64,000 bases of DNA from Dendrolimus kikuchii (GCA_019925095.2 CM034388.1:29766934-29830933); one strand, 5' to 3'; counted from the stretch's first letter, positions 21,416 to 31,121 are shown. Program-made: numbers and translations. Notes: a model not told the origin generated them from the sequence alone.

Positions 21416-21680
21416 CAAAATATTACATATTTATTCACCTAAAATTTGCTATGGATAAGTGAAAAGCCATATAGAAATTCCATTTTTTTTTTATTTGGCC
21501 ATTTTAAATCAGTCCTAGATAAATTCCCGCGGGATTTCCAGGATAAAAAGTAGCGTGGATTTTAAGTCTAAAAATCTGCTATCAATCAGCGAAAACCACA
21601 TCGAAATGGGCCAGCAGTTTTTACGTGAATCCCGAACAAACAGACAAAAAAATTTTTGTATCGTGTTCTCCATTGCTTAT
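21416..21680. mobile_element. Helitron-like fragment
   Basis: Contains AAATTCCCGCGGGATTTCCAGG and GGGCCAGCAGTTTTTACGTGA, frequent in the bodies of short insect Helitrons. Both termini are unclear. Confidence 0.4.
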
Positions 21681-21688
21681 ATAGTCTA

Positions 21689-21885
21689 CTAGCTGTGGAA
21701 TTTGCTTCCAAAACCCTCCGATTTTAAAACATTCTTCATTGGTGCTCCGCTCCTATTGGTCTTAGCGTGATGATATATAGCCTATAGCCTTCCTCGATAA
21801 ATGGGCTATCCAACACTGTAAGAATTTTTCAAATCAGACCAGTAGTTCCTGAGATTAGCGCGTTCAATCAAACAACATTAGTATA
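21689..21885 (-). mobile_element. Non-autonomous Helitron in the left duplication copy
   Basis: CTAG at 21689-21692 is followed by CTGTGGAATTTGCTTCC. The right end is ACATTAGTATAT. It is close to the 24605-24770 copy, which lost its CTAG end. Confidence 0.75.
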
Positions 21886-22305
21886 TGTGGCTACAACACT
21901 AATACTTACATTTTAAATATCGCGATATCTTTCGGATGAAACGTCCGAATTGAATAATTCAAAAAGTTCTAGAAAGGTATTGAATCCGTATTGAATATGG
22001 AGTAGTTTATTTTGATAAGGATTAATACCAAGGTACAAAATAAAGAGTTTTTAAAGCGACGGCATTTTAATTATTTAAAAAAATAAAAGAAAACACTTAT
22101 TGTGAGATACCTTCAATAGTTAGACATATAGTTATGCGACATTTTTTGACAATTATATGTTCTGCAAAGTGGTAGTACATTATTTTGTTGTATAATCAAT
22201 AGTTTTCTCAGCGCACGCCGTGTAAGGATTTTTTCGGGTCATTTTTTATACCTTGGGTTACATTATTGGACTTTTAGTAAGGATCCCTAATTTTTTTGAA
22301 AATAT

Positions 22306-22436
22306 AATATAGCCTATAGCCTTCCTCGATAAATGTACTATTAAACACTGAAATAATTTTTCAAATCGGACCAGCGGTTCCTGAGATTAGCCCGTTTAAA
22401 CAAACAAACTCTTCAGCTTTATAATATTAGTATAGA
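22306..22436 (-). mobile_element. Helitron 5' half
   Basis: Keeps the 5' terminus (TAATATTAGTATAGA before T) but lacks a CTAG end. It ends 107 bases before the 22544 start codon, inside the presumed intron. Confidence 0.7.
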
Positions 22437-22543
22437 TTCCAATTGTTTTTCTTTTTAAATAGCTTCAATGTACAGACACGGCTTATTTAGAATTTTATAA
22501 TATTATATTTATGTAGTCGTAACACATGGTTTTTCTACTTTAG

Positions 22544-22912
22544 ATGAAGCTCCACGCAGTGTTACTACTTTCGCTGGCTGTCTTCGCAACTGCTGACGAA
22601 TCGAAACCCGACTCGCCAAAGGCTTATTCAAAATCGCCACAGCCTGACTCCAAGTCATCCGTTCCAATAGTACTTAATCCAATGGACATCGAATGGACTG
22701 CGAAATACGGGGCATATCCATTACAAACAGTTTTACCGTTGCCATACGAAATTGACTACAAGTATGACTACACAAGTCTAAAATATCCGATTCCCCCTTA
22801 CCTACCCTACCTTTATCCTATTACCCAAAGTTATCCAGTGCCGGACCCTAAAGTTGTTAAGTCATATGACCCAGAGTTTTATTATCAAACTCATGGATTT
22901 TATCCAGCCTAA
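22544..22912 (+). CDS. Small secreted Pro/Tyr-rich protein, 122 aa
   Basis: A signal peptide (MKLHAVLLLSLAVFATA) with cleavage after Ala17 is followed by a short Ser/Lys/Pro segment (ESKPDSPKAYSKSP) at residues 19-32. From residue 40 on there is a Tyr/Pro-rich region: PLPYEIDYKYDYTSLKYPIP, then PYLPYLYPITQSYP, ending FYYQTHGFYPA. There is no Cys. The ATG follows CTACTTTAG, a splice acceptor, as in the other four genes. AATAAA overlaps the end (22915-22920), and a Helitron begins 40 bases later. The signal peptide and SKPDS resemble the 15900 protein, and the Tyr-rich tail recalls the 10485 and 30845 proteins. Function unknown. The gene lies between two direct repeats of 1.0-1.4 kb. Confidence 0.82.
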   Translation: MKLHAVLLLSLAVFATADESKPDSPKAYSKSPQPDSKSSVPIVLNPMDIEWTAKYGAYPLQTVLPLPYEIDYKYDYTSLKYPIPPYLPYLYPITQSYPVPDPKVVKSYDPEFYYQTHGFYPA

Positions 22913-22958
22913 TTAATAAACATATTTCAATTTATATAGGTTTTGTTTTTATTAGCAA

Positions 22959-23637
22959 CTATAGTTTACCCCGTGGCTGTGCCGCGAGTCAACCTCTTGT
23001 TTAAAGAGCAGGCGGTGCAGGTTACATTGTATAATAAACTAGCTTCTGCCCGCGACTTCGTCCGCGTGGAAGAGTTAAAAAAACCCGGTTTTGAAACATT
23101 CTTCATTGGTGCTCCGCTCCTATTGGTGTTAGCGTGATGATATATATCCTATAGCCTTCCTCGATAAATGGGCTATCTAACACTGAAATAATTTTTCAAA
23201 TCAGACTAGTAGTTTCAGAGATTAGCGCGTTCAAACAAACAAACTCTTCAGCTTTATATATTAGTATAAGACTTATGTGTTTGCCCCCGGAAGTTTCACT
23301 TCATTTTATATCGCAAACTATACCATCCCCCGTCTATCTGCAAATTACACAAATGACAAAACTTGATAAAAATGACAAAATAGACAACATGGACCAAACA
23401 GACCAAGCGGACCAAGTAGACGAAATGAATAAAATCACAAAACCTAGCCTAGTTTCCGGGATAACCTTTACATAAGTCTATCGCATTATCCGGGATGAAA
23501 TGTATCCCTTGGCCACTCTATGTATTAAAATTACATATATACCGAATTTCAGCCAAATCGGTCCAGTAGTTTTTCCGTGAAAACGGAACAGAAAGACAGA
23601 TAGAATTACTTTCGCATTTATAATATTATAATAAGGA
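22959..23637 (-). mobile_element. Helitron of the 52-kb type, interrupted by another Helitron
   Basis: From GTTTACCCCGTGGCTGTGCC to TTATAATATTATAATAAGGA it parallels 52236-52885. The uninterrupted copy shows that 23039-23271 is an insertion. The terminal CTAG is changed to CTATAG-like bases. Confidence 0.75.
23039..23271 (-). mobile_element. Helitron nested inside another Helitron
   Basis: CTAGCTTCTGCCCGCGACTT at the left and TATATTAGTATAAGA at the right are its termini. The host sequence on both sides (GTTACATTGTAT / TGTGTTTGCCCCC) is contiguous in the 52-kb relative. Confidence 0.82.
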
Positions 23638-24102
23638 TATCTATAATATTATATTACAAAACTGTAAAAACGTAGTCTGACATTTTTTGTGTTGGTCTGT
23701 TAGTTTGAGACGCACATAAAAACTACTGGGCCGGTTCTGATGCGGTTTTCGTTGATGGATAGTAAATTCCCGAACTTAAAATCTGCAGTGCTTTATGTTC
23801 CGAGAATTCTACGGGAATTTTCTTGGGAGAGATTTATAGTGGGCAGATCGAAAAAAAAAAAATTCGATGTGGAATTTTCACTGACCGATAAAATCTATAG
23901 TGAGACAATTGTAGTTGGGTATGTTTTTAGTAACATATACTTATTCCGAGTTTTTACAGGAATTTCCGGGATTTATGTATTTTCAAATTAAAAACCCATC
24001 ATCCTGCTGAAAATAACCTTTGATTTTATCCAAATTCCAATCAAAAAAGTCATCCAACGTCGTGGGAAAATGCTAGTTATAATTAAACTAGAATTTCCGG
24101 AG
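23638..24102. other. Unclassified sequence, repeat-like
   Basis: An 83-codon open frame at 23740-23991 has no recognisable motif and no acceptor. The stretch ACTACTGGGCCGGTTCTGATG near 23722 is typical of degenerate Helitron bodies. Confidence 0.35.
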
Positions 24103-24276
24103 CGACTACGCTACGGGCCAAACGGTGGGTACTGACCGGTGTTACGGGGCGTAATGTACCATTCGCACCAAGCATGTTACGTTGCGCCGTGTGCTAAAAT
24201 CCTTGTAACATGCTCGTTTCGAACTCTTCGTTCGTCCGTGCTCCAGATTCACAAGCCACTCTCAGTCAGGTCTCTT

Positions 24277-24588
24277 ATCCGTGCAGGAACAGAGAAAGAA
24301 TACAATTTCCTGCGTCCGGGCGGCCTGTCGTAAGAGGCGACTAAACAACCCACAGCCAGGTGGTAGGGCATTTGCCCGACTGGATGGCTACCACCCCTGG
24401 TCTAGAGCATGCCGCCATAACAACTTTGAGTTGTGTTCCGGCATTAGTGACCAGGTTCCAGTTTACCTTAAGAGAGCAGTAGCGCATTTGTAGCAACTTT
24501 GGTGTTGCAAATGTCCATAGGCGATGGTAACTGCTTTCCATCAAGTGGGCCGTCTGCCTGTATGCTGAACTCCTGCAATAAAAAAAAA
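24277..24588 (+). mobile_element. Family A retroposon, copy 14, full length
   Basis: Complete, with tail. It is the duplicate of copy 13 by its shared flanking sequence. Confidence 0.9.
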
Positions 24589-24604
24589 TCATCATAAATC
24601 ATAA

Positions 24605-24770
24605 AACATTCTTCATTGGTGCTCCGCTTCTATTGGTCTTAGCGTGATGATATTATATAGCCTATAGCCTTCCTCGATAAATGGGCTATCCAACACTGAA
24701 AGAATTTTTCAAATCAGACCAGTAGTCCCTGAGATTAGCGCGTTCAATCAAACAACATTAGTATATTTAT
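24605..24770 (-). mobile_element. Helitron fragment in the right duplication copy
   Basis: Body from ACATTCTTCATTGGTGCTCC to CAACATTAGTATAT. The CTAG end is missing. Confidence 0.65.
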
Positions 24771-25166
24771 TGAATTTGTCTTGAATATGGAGTAATTTAT
24801 TTTGATAAGGATTAATACCAAAGTACAAAATAAAGAGTTTTTAAAGCGACGGCATTTTAATTATTTAAAAAAATTAAAGAAAACACTTATTGCGAGATAA
24901 CTAATATAGTTAGACATATGGTTACGCGATATTTTTTGTAGACAATTATATGTTCTGCAAAGTGGTAGTACATTGTTTTGTTCTATAATCAATAGTTTTC
25001 GCAGCGCATGCCGTGTAAGGATTTTTTCGGGTATTTTTTTTACACCTTGCGTTACATTATTGGACTTTAGCGCGTTTAAACAAACAAACTCTTCAGCTTT
25101 ATAATATTAGTATTTAATATTTGATTTTATTGAAAATTTTACATATTTGCCAGTGAGTGGAACATT

Positions 25167-25511
25167 ATACATACATACATACATAGCATCACGCCAGTTC
25201 CCTTGCGGGGTAGGCACGAACAACAGGGCGCCATTTAGGCTTATTCTTACACACCTCACTTGCTTCTTTTACATTCATAACTCTTGTCATGCACGCTCGT
25301 CTGTTATTAAGGCTCCTGACATCACCTTCTGCTAGTACACGATCAATTTGATCATGGAAGGTGTGTCGTCGCCTTCCACGACTTCTGCATCCATCCACTT
25401 TTGCATTGTATATCTGTTTAGTCATTCTTTCATCATGCATTCTTTCCACATGCCCGAACCACCGGAGCATTCCTTTCCTTACCTTCACCCCGACACTCTT
25501 TTTCAGACCAA
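25167..25511 (-). mobile_element. LINE family B fragment 5
   Basis: CATA-repeat tail at 25167, then ELA-stop back to VKVRKGMLRWFG: 99 open codons on the minus strand. 5' truncated at CAGACCAAC, where other copies continue as ERVGLKE. Confidence 0.88.
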
Positions 25512-25942
25512 CGCTCTTTGGAACATTATAATAGTGACAATAAGCTAATATACTCAGAGAGCAAGTGGTTGTGTCGGAAAAGGACGAACCGCGGGTGTAT
25601 TTGGTAGTTTATTAATAGTTTGGTAGGATATTTTATATATTCCTGTCAAGGGGCATCCCTCCCTTAAAATACTGCCGGATTAGTGTTCCCCCTTGTTCCC
25701 TTTCCACCACCGGCTGGAGTACCAGGTGAGTACTAAAATTACCTTGTGGGTTTGTGCCGTCGGGTTACCGATCCCGACGTGTACGGTACACTCCTCATTC
25801 TGATAAAGAGGAAGAAGACCCTGGACGAATGCGTAATTGCCGGTTCGTATGTCTTACATCCCTTACTATCGGATAAAACTTGAAAATAAGCTCCATACAA
25901 GTACTGTCAGAATTTAGCCGATGGTAAAGCAAGTGTACCACC
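25512..25942. other. Unassigned sequence, part CpG-rich
   Basis: At 25872-25930 a short text (AATTTAGCCGATGGTAAAGCAAGTG) recurs near 17610-17650, so part is repeated. CCCGACGTGTACGGTACAC is near 25771. No gene is supported. Confidence 0.35.
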
Positions 25943-26381
25943 GCTAACGTGCCGGCTTTATTGGAGCCGAACGGTATTGCACGTGACGATGGTAGGCGTC
26001 CCGACGGAATGACTCTAATTCCCTGGCAGCGTGGCAAGCCTTTGGTGTGGGATGCGACTTGCGTAGACACGTTGGCCGCATCCCATTTAGCAAACACGTC
26101 CGGAAACAGCCGAATCACTCAAGCGGCGTAAATATGCAACCCTCTGTGAGAGTTATATGTTTGTGCCGTTTGCTGTCGAGACGCTTGGACCGTGGGGTCC
26201 TGAGGCCATGAGCCTCTACCGACATTTATCGAAACGACTCATTGACTCTTCGGGTGATCAGAGGGCTGGTGCTTACCTCGGCCAACGGATCAGTATGGCG
26301 ATCCAGCGAGGAAACGTAGCCAGCCTTCTGGGCACCTTACCCATAGAAGACGGTGATCTGGGCTCAGTATTCTACTTATAG
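25943..26381 (+). mobile_element. Retroelement C-terminus with a PD...D-like motif, copy 1
   Basis: Reads [20 protein letters not shown], then [14 protein letters not shown]. After one frameshift near 26118 it continues as KRRKYA, FVPFAVETLGPWGPEA, DQRAGAYLGQRISMAIQRGN and ends VFYL-stop. The spacing R-P-D...W-D is like a PD-(D/E)XK endonuclease core, and the rest resembles C-terminal regions I recall from invertebrate RT-bearing elements (recollection; clade not assigned). Two further copies at 44823 and 57165 share the same 3' end, as expected for 5'-truncated retroposons. Confidence 0.6.
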
Positions 26382-26762
26382 TCTTGAGGGACTATGAGTA
26401 GAATACAATACAAATGAGTTAAGTTTTTTTGCATTGTATTCGATCATATGTTATAACTTAGTATAATCTATAATATTATAAAATTAAGATTTTATTATCC
26501 TATAATATTTTCTTAAGTTTTCGCAACTTGTATAAGCAAGTGTATGAATAGTACGATATAGGAACAGGCCATAAGACATTGCGATCCTCGTCAAGACATT
26601 TGAATACGATTTTCAGAGCCTTTTTAAACTTCCAAAGTTCAACGTAAATTACTTGGGAAAGTTTTACAAAGTTTTCTTAGTTTTTCTTGTATACTATGAA
26701 ACTTTTACATCTGACATTTCTTTGAACTTTTATGCGATGTTTTTCAATGCAAACTGACTTTA
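26382..26762. other. AT-rich spacer
   Basis: TATAATATTTTCTTAAGTTTTCG at about 26500 recurs at 27665. Nothing else is recognised. Confidence 0.4.
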
Positions 26763-27456
26763 TTTTTAACCAACTTCAAAAAAAGGAGGAGGTTCTCAAT
26801 TCGTCGGGATCTTTTTTTATGTATGTTCACCGATTACTCCAAGATTTATGATCCGATTTACGTGATTCTTTGTTTGTTCGACGCGGAATCGTTGCCATTT
26901 GGTCCCCTAAAAATTTGACATAGTTTAGCCTAGTAGATTTCATTTTATGAACATTTTTTATGAGAAAATTTCCATTCCGTTCCATATGTACACCGATTAC
27001 TCTGAGAGTTATGATCTGATTTACGTGATTCTTTTTTTGTTTGATGCGGAATAGTTGCCATTTGGTCCCCTAAAAATTTAACATAGTTTGGCCCAGTAGT
27101 TTTCATTTTATGAATATTTTTTTGGTCCCGTTTCTTGGGACCTATATTTTTTAAAGAGCGCGGCACCTTTCGTACGTCTACCCATACATAGTTAGACACT
27201 AAAAAGTAACAAATAAAATAAAAAAACTTCGTTTAAAAAACCGACTTCAAAAACGAAAAAACTAAAAAGTATAAAACAACTTATTTCTAAAGCTATTTCT
27301 AAAGTCGGTACTTAGTAATTTTCAAAATATAGTGATTTTTATGTTTTACTTTGCACCGACTTCAAGATGTTTTATAAAATATATATTAATAATAATAGCT
27401 TTAGAAATAAGTTATTTTATACTTTTTAGTTTTTTAGTTATTGAAGTCGGTTTTTA
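26763..27456 (-). mobile_element. MITE-like element M2 with an internal duplication
   Basis: Reverse of M1: AACCAACTTCAAAA at the left and TTGAAGTCGGTT at the right. The hairpin arms lie at 27238-27300 and 27395-27455. Compared with M1, a segment of about 130 bases is repeated (26820-26950 and 26985-27115), including CGATTTACGTGATTCTTTGTT and TTGCCATTTGGTCCCCTAAA-like text. The SYVWVD-like frame (here SNYVWVDVRKVPRSLKNIGP) is open. Confidence 0.65.
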
Positions 27457-27698
27457 GCTGTTTGAATTTAATGAAATGACAATGGAGTCACTAATGAGGA
27501 GTAAATATTCAACTAATATTTCAGTTCAGTAAATATTTAATTGTGCCCTTTGCTTTGGAGTGAGTAAGTAATAGTAGACCTGTTTAGGTATGAGGCTTCG
27601 AGTGCCTAAATAGGCCTTTCACCCGAGGTTAACACTCTGCTTTTCATTTCGAATATGAGGAAAGTATAATATTTTCTTAAGTTTTCGCGACTTGTATA

Positions 27699-27764
27699 CA
27701 TAATAAAACTACGTTTTAACGGTTTTAAGCGCGGTTAAAACCGTTAAAACGTAGTTTTATTATG
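27699..27764. repeat. Perfect 30-bp-arm palindrome
   Basis: The left arm 27699-27728 (CATAATAAAACTACG...) is the exact complement of 27735-27764, with the six-base loop GCGCGG. Transcribed from either strand it would form a 66-nt perfect hairpin. It could be a minimal MITE, a replication-derived snapback or a small RNA precursor. Confidence 0.88.
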
Positions 27765-28109
27765 AGGACAGTAAATAAAACCTGAATTACTTAAACAATC
27801 AACTACTTCCCTAGTGAAATTAGGCGTTAAATCCATATCTAAATGCGACGACCTCGTTTAATACGTCACATATGAAACCCCAAGTATATTTTTTTTTTGT
27901 CTGTGGCATTCTACCAGCCAGTATTTTTTTTGTCACTGATGATATGAAATTTATGTAAATTAAATAATAATTTAGTGAAAAGTAATTTATAAGTATAAAA
28001 TGATGTTATAACATTGGTGATATTTTTTTATTATAACTGGCTGTAAAAAAAGTTGCGACATGAGTCGAATGTATTATCTATGGTTCGCATAGTTTTTAAA
28101 TTTTTCATA

Positions 28110-28434
28110 ATCTGTGCAGGAACGGAGAAACAATATAATTTCCTGCGGCCGGGCGGCCTGTCGTAAGAGGCGACAAAACAACCCACAGCCAGGTGGTAGG
28201 GCATTTGCCCGACTGGATGGCTACCACCCGTGGTTTAAAGTATGTCGCCATAACAACCTTGAGTTGTGTTCCGGCATTAGTGACCAGGTTCCAGTCTCCT
28301 TTAAGAGAGCAGCAGCGCATTTGTAGTAGTTTTGGTGTTGCAAATGTCCATAGGCGATGGCAACCGCTTTCCATCAAGTGGGTCGTCTGCCTGTCTGCTG
28401 AACTCCTGCAATAAAAAAAATAAAATAAAAAATA
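28110..28434 (+). mobile_element. Family A retroposon, copy 15, full length
   Basis: Complete copy with a long A/TAAAA tail. Its tail abuts the coding-like minus-strand segment ending at 28441. Confidence 0.9.
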
Positions 28435-28440
28435 AACCAC

Positions 28441-28653
28441 GAAATACATAAATGTCTTTGGTCGATTTGAAAATCGCGCCTTTTTCAATGTCAATCGATA
28501 GAGGGGGTCGTTGCGAGCACTGTTATCGAAATTGATGACAACATTAGTGACGTTTTTCCCACAACCATAACGACCGTGGTCGCCTTGTGGAACAGCTGAC
28601 GGAGCATTTTGAGCGTTGTGAGCTACTAGCGGAACGCGTCCAGTATTAACTGC
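28441..28653 (-). pseudogene. Exon-like open segment, unidentified protein
   Basis: The minus strand has an acceptor-like TTATTTTAACAG (AG at 28655-28654) followed by about 70 open codons. They read AVNTGRVPLVAHNAQNAPSA, then DHGRYGCGKNVTNVVINF and DNSARNDPLYRLTLKKARF. Base composition is more GC-rich than the surroundings. The frame then enters the A-tail of family A copy 15, so an original downstream part may be lost or spliced away. I do not recognise the protein. It could be a real exon, a remnant, or chance. Confidence 0.28.
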
Positions 28654-28819
28654 CTGTTAAAATAATATAATTTGTATTTTAATTATGCTACGAGAAATAT
28701 CCTGTTTGGTTCAAATCATCATTATCCGCATTAAATAGTTAATCCATTAAATAATCATACGATATCGATTAAAACGTATTATGTGATACAAATTAATGCA
28801 CTCGTTTGGAAGATACTAC

Positions 28820-28884
28820 TATATAACCTAAGCGGAAAATTTTTAACGTATTATTTTGCATTTGACATTAAAACAGATAACAAG
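28820..28884 (+). promoter_or_regulatory. Candidate TATA promoter and exon 1 of the 30845 gene
   Basis: TATATAA at 28820-28826, then a TTGCATTTGACATT start region at about 28857, and a donor AACAAG|GTGAGT after 28884. The donor matches CAAAG|GTGAGT at 5255. The intron to the acceptor at 30844 would be 1960 bases and holds family A copy 16 and a Helitron. Confidence 0.45.
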
Positions 28885-29217
28885 GTGAGTTTGTGTATTA
28901 TATATTAATTTCTTCTTTGCTTAAAAAAAATAGTAAATTGCTAGAGATACGATATCGTATCAGTTTGAACACAAATCAATCACATGATATAACTGGTGAT
29001 GAAATACCGCTCGTAAATGTATGTAGAATATTGATATTTTTAGATGTGATATTTCATATCTAAAAGTATTGTAGCAGCGAGTAGAGGTTAAATGATGGAT
29101 GGCAGGTGATTAGTATTCACTGTCGAGTGCTGATGTGAACTGAAGTGAACTCATTTATCTTGGAGACGGTAACCTTAAGTACAAATATTAATAAGTCGTA
29201 CTGTATACAATATGTAG

Positions 29218-29418
29218 CACAAAATCGGTCCAGGTGATTAGGAGGATTCTAGAACCCGATCTCAGCGCCACCTACCGGTTCCAACGGGATAGAAAGTATC
29301 CTATGTCCGTCTCCTGGTTCTAAGCTACCTTCCCACCAATTTTCAGCCAAATCGATACAGCCGTTCTTGAATTATAAATAGTGTAATAACTAACACGACT
29401 TTCTTTTATATATATAGA
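29218..29418 (-). mobile_element. Helitron fragment, intronic
   Basis: GCGCCACCTACCGGTTCCAAC and TTCTTGAATTATAAATAGTG, with the reversed 5' end TTTTATATATATAGA followed by T. The CTAG end is missing. Confidence 0.72.
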
Positions 29419-29626
29419 TAGATTATATTTAAAGTTCTACATGTAATACAATAAATCGAACAGAGTAAAAAATTGTATCACTTCTGCCAACATTAAAATA
29501 AAATGTGGTGAATACCACCTATACACAATAGAGATTTTAAATTATAATCTACAAATTATCACATCATACTAGAGATTAATATTGTTATATATAATTATGG
29601 TAAATTATAGAAAACTACTCTTGTAG

Positions 29627-29830
29627 CGGCCAGCAGGCTGCCTAAGCGATATAACCGTGGCAAGCCGCCTTTACGTTCTTCGCCGCCCGCGCCGCACTTA
29701 CGTCGCCCCTCTTCCTCCGACAACTAAACGCTGTCGACAGACAGTCTGTCTCGGTCAGCGCGCGAGAGCAGTCTTGTCGCGGTTGCTTTGAACGCGGTAG
29801 GACTTTTACGCGCAGCAGCTGTTGTACCTT
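29627..29830 (-). promoter_or_regulatory. CpG-rich unique segment, possible minus-strand first exon
   Basis: Strongly CpG-rich against an AT-rich background. On the minus strand AGGGGCGAC|GTAAGTGCG gives a full consensus donor at about 29703. A possible non-coding exon lies before it, with no TATA box. No downstream partner exon could be identified, so this is a candidate only. Confidence 0.25.
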
Positions 29831-30052
29831 TTTTTTTCTCAAATATAAAATGTGCTGCAAAAAGTATAGTTTCATTACACAAACAGACAACCATACACCA
29901 CACTCTATACAAAAGAGGCGCTAATCACAGAATAAATAAAAATATAACAAAACCATTATTCAATTAAGGAGACGGCCAATTGTATCGTTTAGAACTAAGA
30001 GGGTAGATTACAAAATTAATTATTAACCTTAAACGGAAACATGACGAGAACA

Positions 30053-30358
30053 ACCGTGCAGGAACGGGTAAGAATACAATTTCCTGCGGCCGGGCACGTC
30101 GTAGGCGACAAAACAACCCACAGCCAGGTGGTAGGACATTTGCCCGACTGGACGGCTACCACCCCTGGTCTAAAGTATGTCGCCATAACAACCTTGAGTT
30201 GTGTTCCGGCATTATTGGCCAGGTTTCAGTCTCCCTTTAGAGAGCGGCAGCACATTGGTAGCACCTTCGGTGTTACAAATGTCCATAGGCGACGGTAACC
30301 ACTTTCCATCAGGTGGGCCGTCTACCTGTCTGCTGAACTCCTGCAATATATAAAAAAA
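30053..30358 (+). mobile_element. Family A retroposon, copy 16, intronic
   Basis: Complete but with small deletions in the 5' GC block (GGGCACGTCGTAGGCGAC). It lies in the presumed intron of the 30845 gene. Confidence 0.88.
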
Positions 30359-30844
30359 GTAACTAAATGTAACAATACAATATTTTTTTTAAATATTATT
30401 ATTAACATATCTACGGACTCGAGTTCCGTACCTTTTTTTACTACTTAATTTCTATGAAAAATTTTAGACTCCATACACGCTTATTGTTTATTTTTGTTAG
30501 TGTGTGACATTAATTTAGTGATTTATATGTTATGGTGTACCTTAAGATTAACTTATTATATTAATTTATCCTGTTTTTAATACTAAACTTATACTAATGT
30601 AGAGTGTATCTGTTACATGCTGGTATTGTGAGGAAGTGTATGTGCAGTGTTGGCCTTATATCTATACTTATATATAGTCCTACCTAGTGCTATGTGTGTT
30701 GGTTTTTTCTTTTCTGTGTCTGGGTTATTAATTTTTAGGCTCTTTGTGTGTCTTAGTTTGTTTGTGAAATGTGCGTGTAGTGCAATGCGTTGGTGGATCA
30801 CAATACAATAATAAAACATTGATAAAGATTTTTAAAAATTCCAG

Positions 30845-31015
30845 ATGACGAATCTACTCCCTGTGTTTTTGTTCCTGGCATTATTGGCGATGACCAACGC
30901 ATCCTACTTTTATCCCACATATGGATATTATGACAGCTTTTATCCCAGATACTACAGATATCCAGGGGATATGTTCAGCGACCCGTATTATTTTAGAAGC
31001 AGGTTCCTGTATTAA
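30845..31015 (+). CDS. Tiny Tyr-rich secreted peptide, 56 aa
   Basis: The frame is MTNLLPVFLFLALLAMTNA followed by a Tyr/Phe/Pro-rich mature peptide of about 37 residues (SYFYPTYGYYDSFYPRYYRY, then PGDMFSD and YYFRSRFLY). Thirteen of the 37 mature residues are Tyr. Signal cleavage is expected after Ala19. The ATG directly follows AATTCCAG, a splice acceptor; the candidate first exon is 28857-28884. ATTAAA at 31076-31081 may serve as poly(A) signal. Tyr-rich short secreted peptides occur in cuticle and silk matrices, so a structural role is possible, but the peptide is not recognised. Confidence 0.7.
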   Translation: MTNLLPVFLFLALLAMTNASYFYPTYGYYDSFYPRYYRYPGDMFSDPYYFRSRFLY

Positions 31016-31121
31016 TGCAACCAATAACGACATAATGCATCACTGACTAAGTTAATTAAGATGTGTATAGTTTGAATTAAATTATTAAGCAATTTAACCT
31101 ATTATATAGGGTTAAAGAACT

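Larger units (their letters stand above)
20981..22436. repeat. Direct duplication, left copy
   Basis: Starts at CTACGCTACGGGCCAAACGG. It contains family A copy 13, a Helitron, a roughly 330-base block (AATATGGAGTAGTTTATTTTG to GGACTTTTAG) and a second Helitron end. The same order recurs at 24103-25112. The left copy has extra Helitron sequence at 21411-21690 and 22285-22400. Confidence 0.75.
24103..25112. repeat. Direct duplication, right copy
   Basis: Same order as 20981-22436 but with deletions. It has extra sequence at about 24163-24222 (CAAGCATGTTACGTTGCGCC). A join GGACTTTAGCGCG at 25070 marks removal of the Helitron body kept in the left copy. Confidence 0.75.

Noticed and set aside
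23740..23991. 83-codon plus-strand frame
   Set aside because: It lies in degenerate repeat sequence, without an acceptor before the ATG or any motif.
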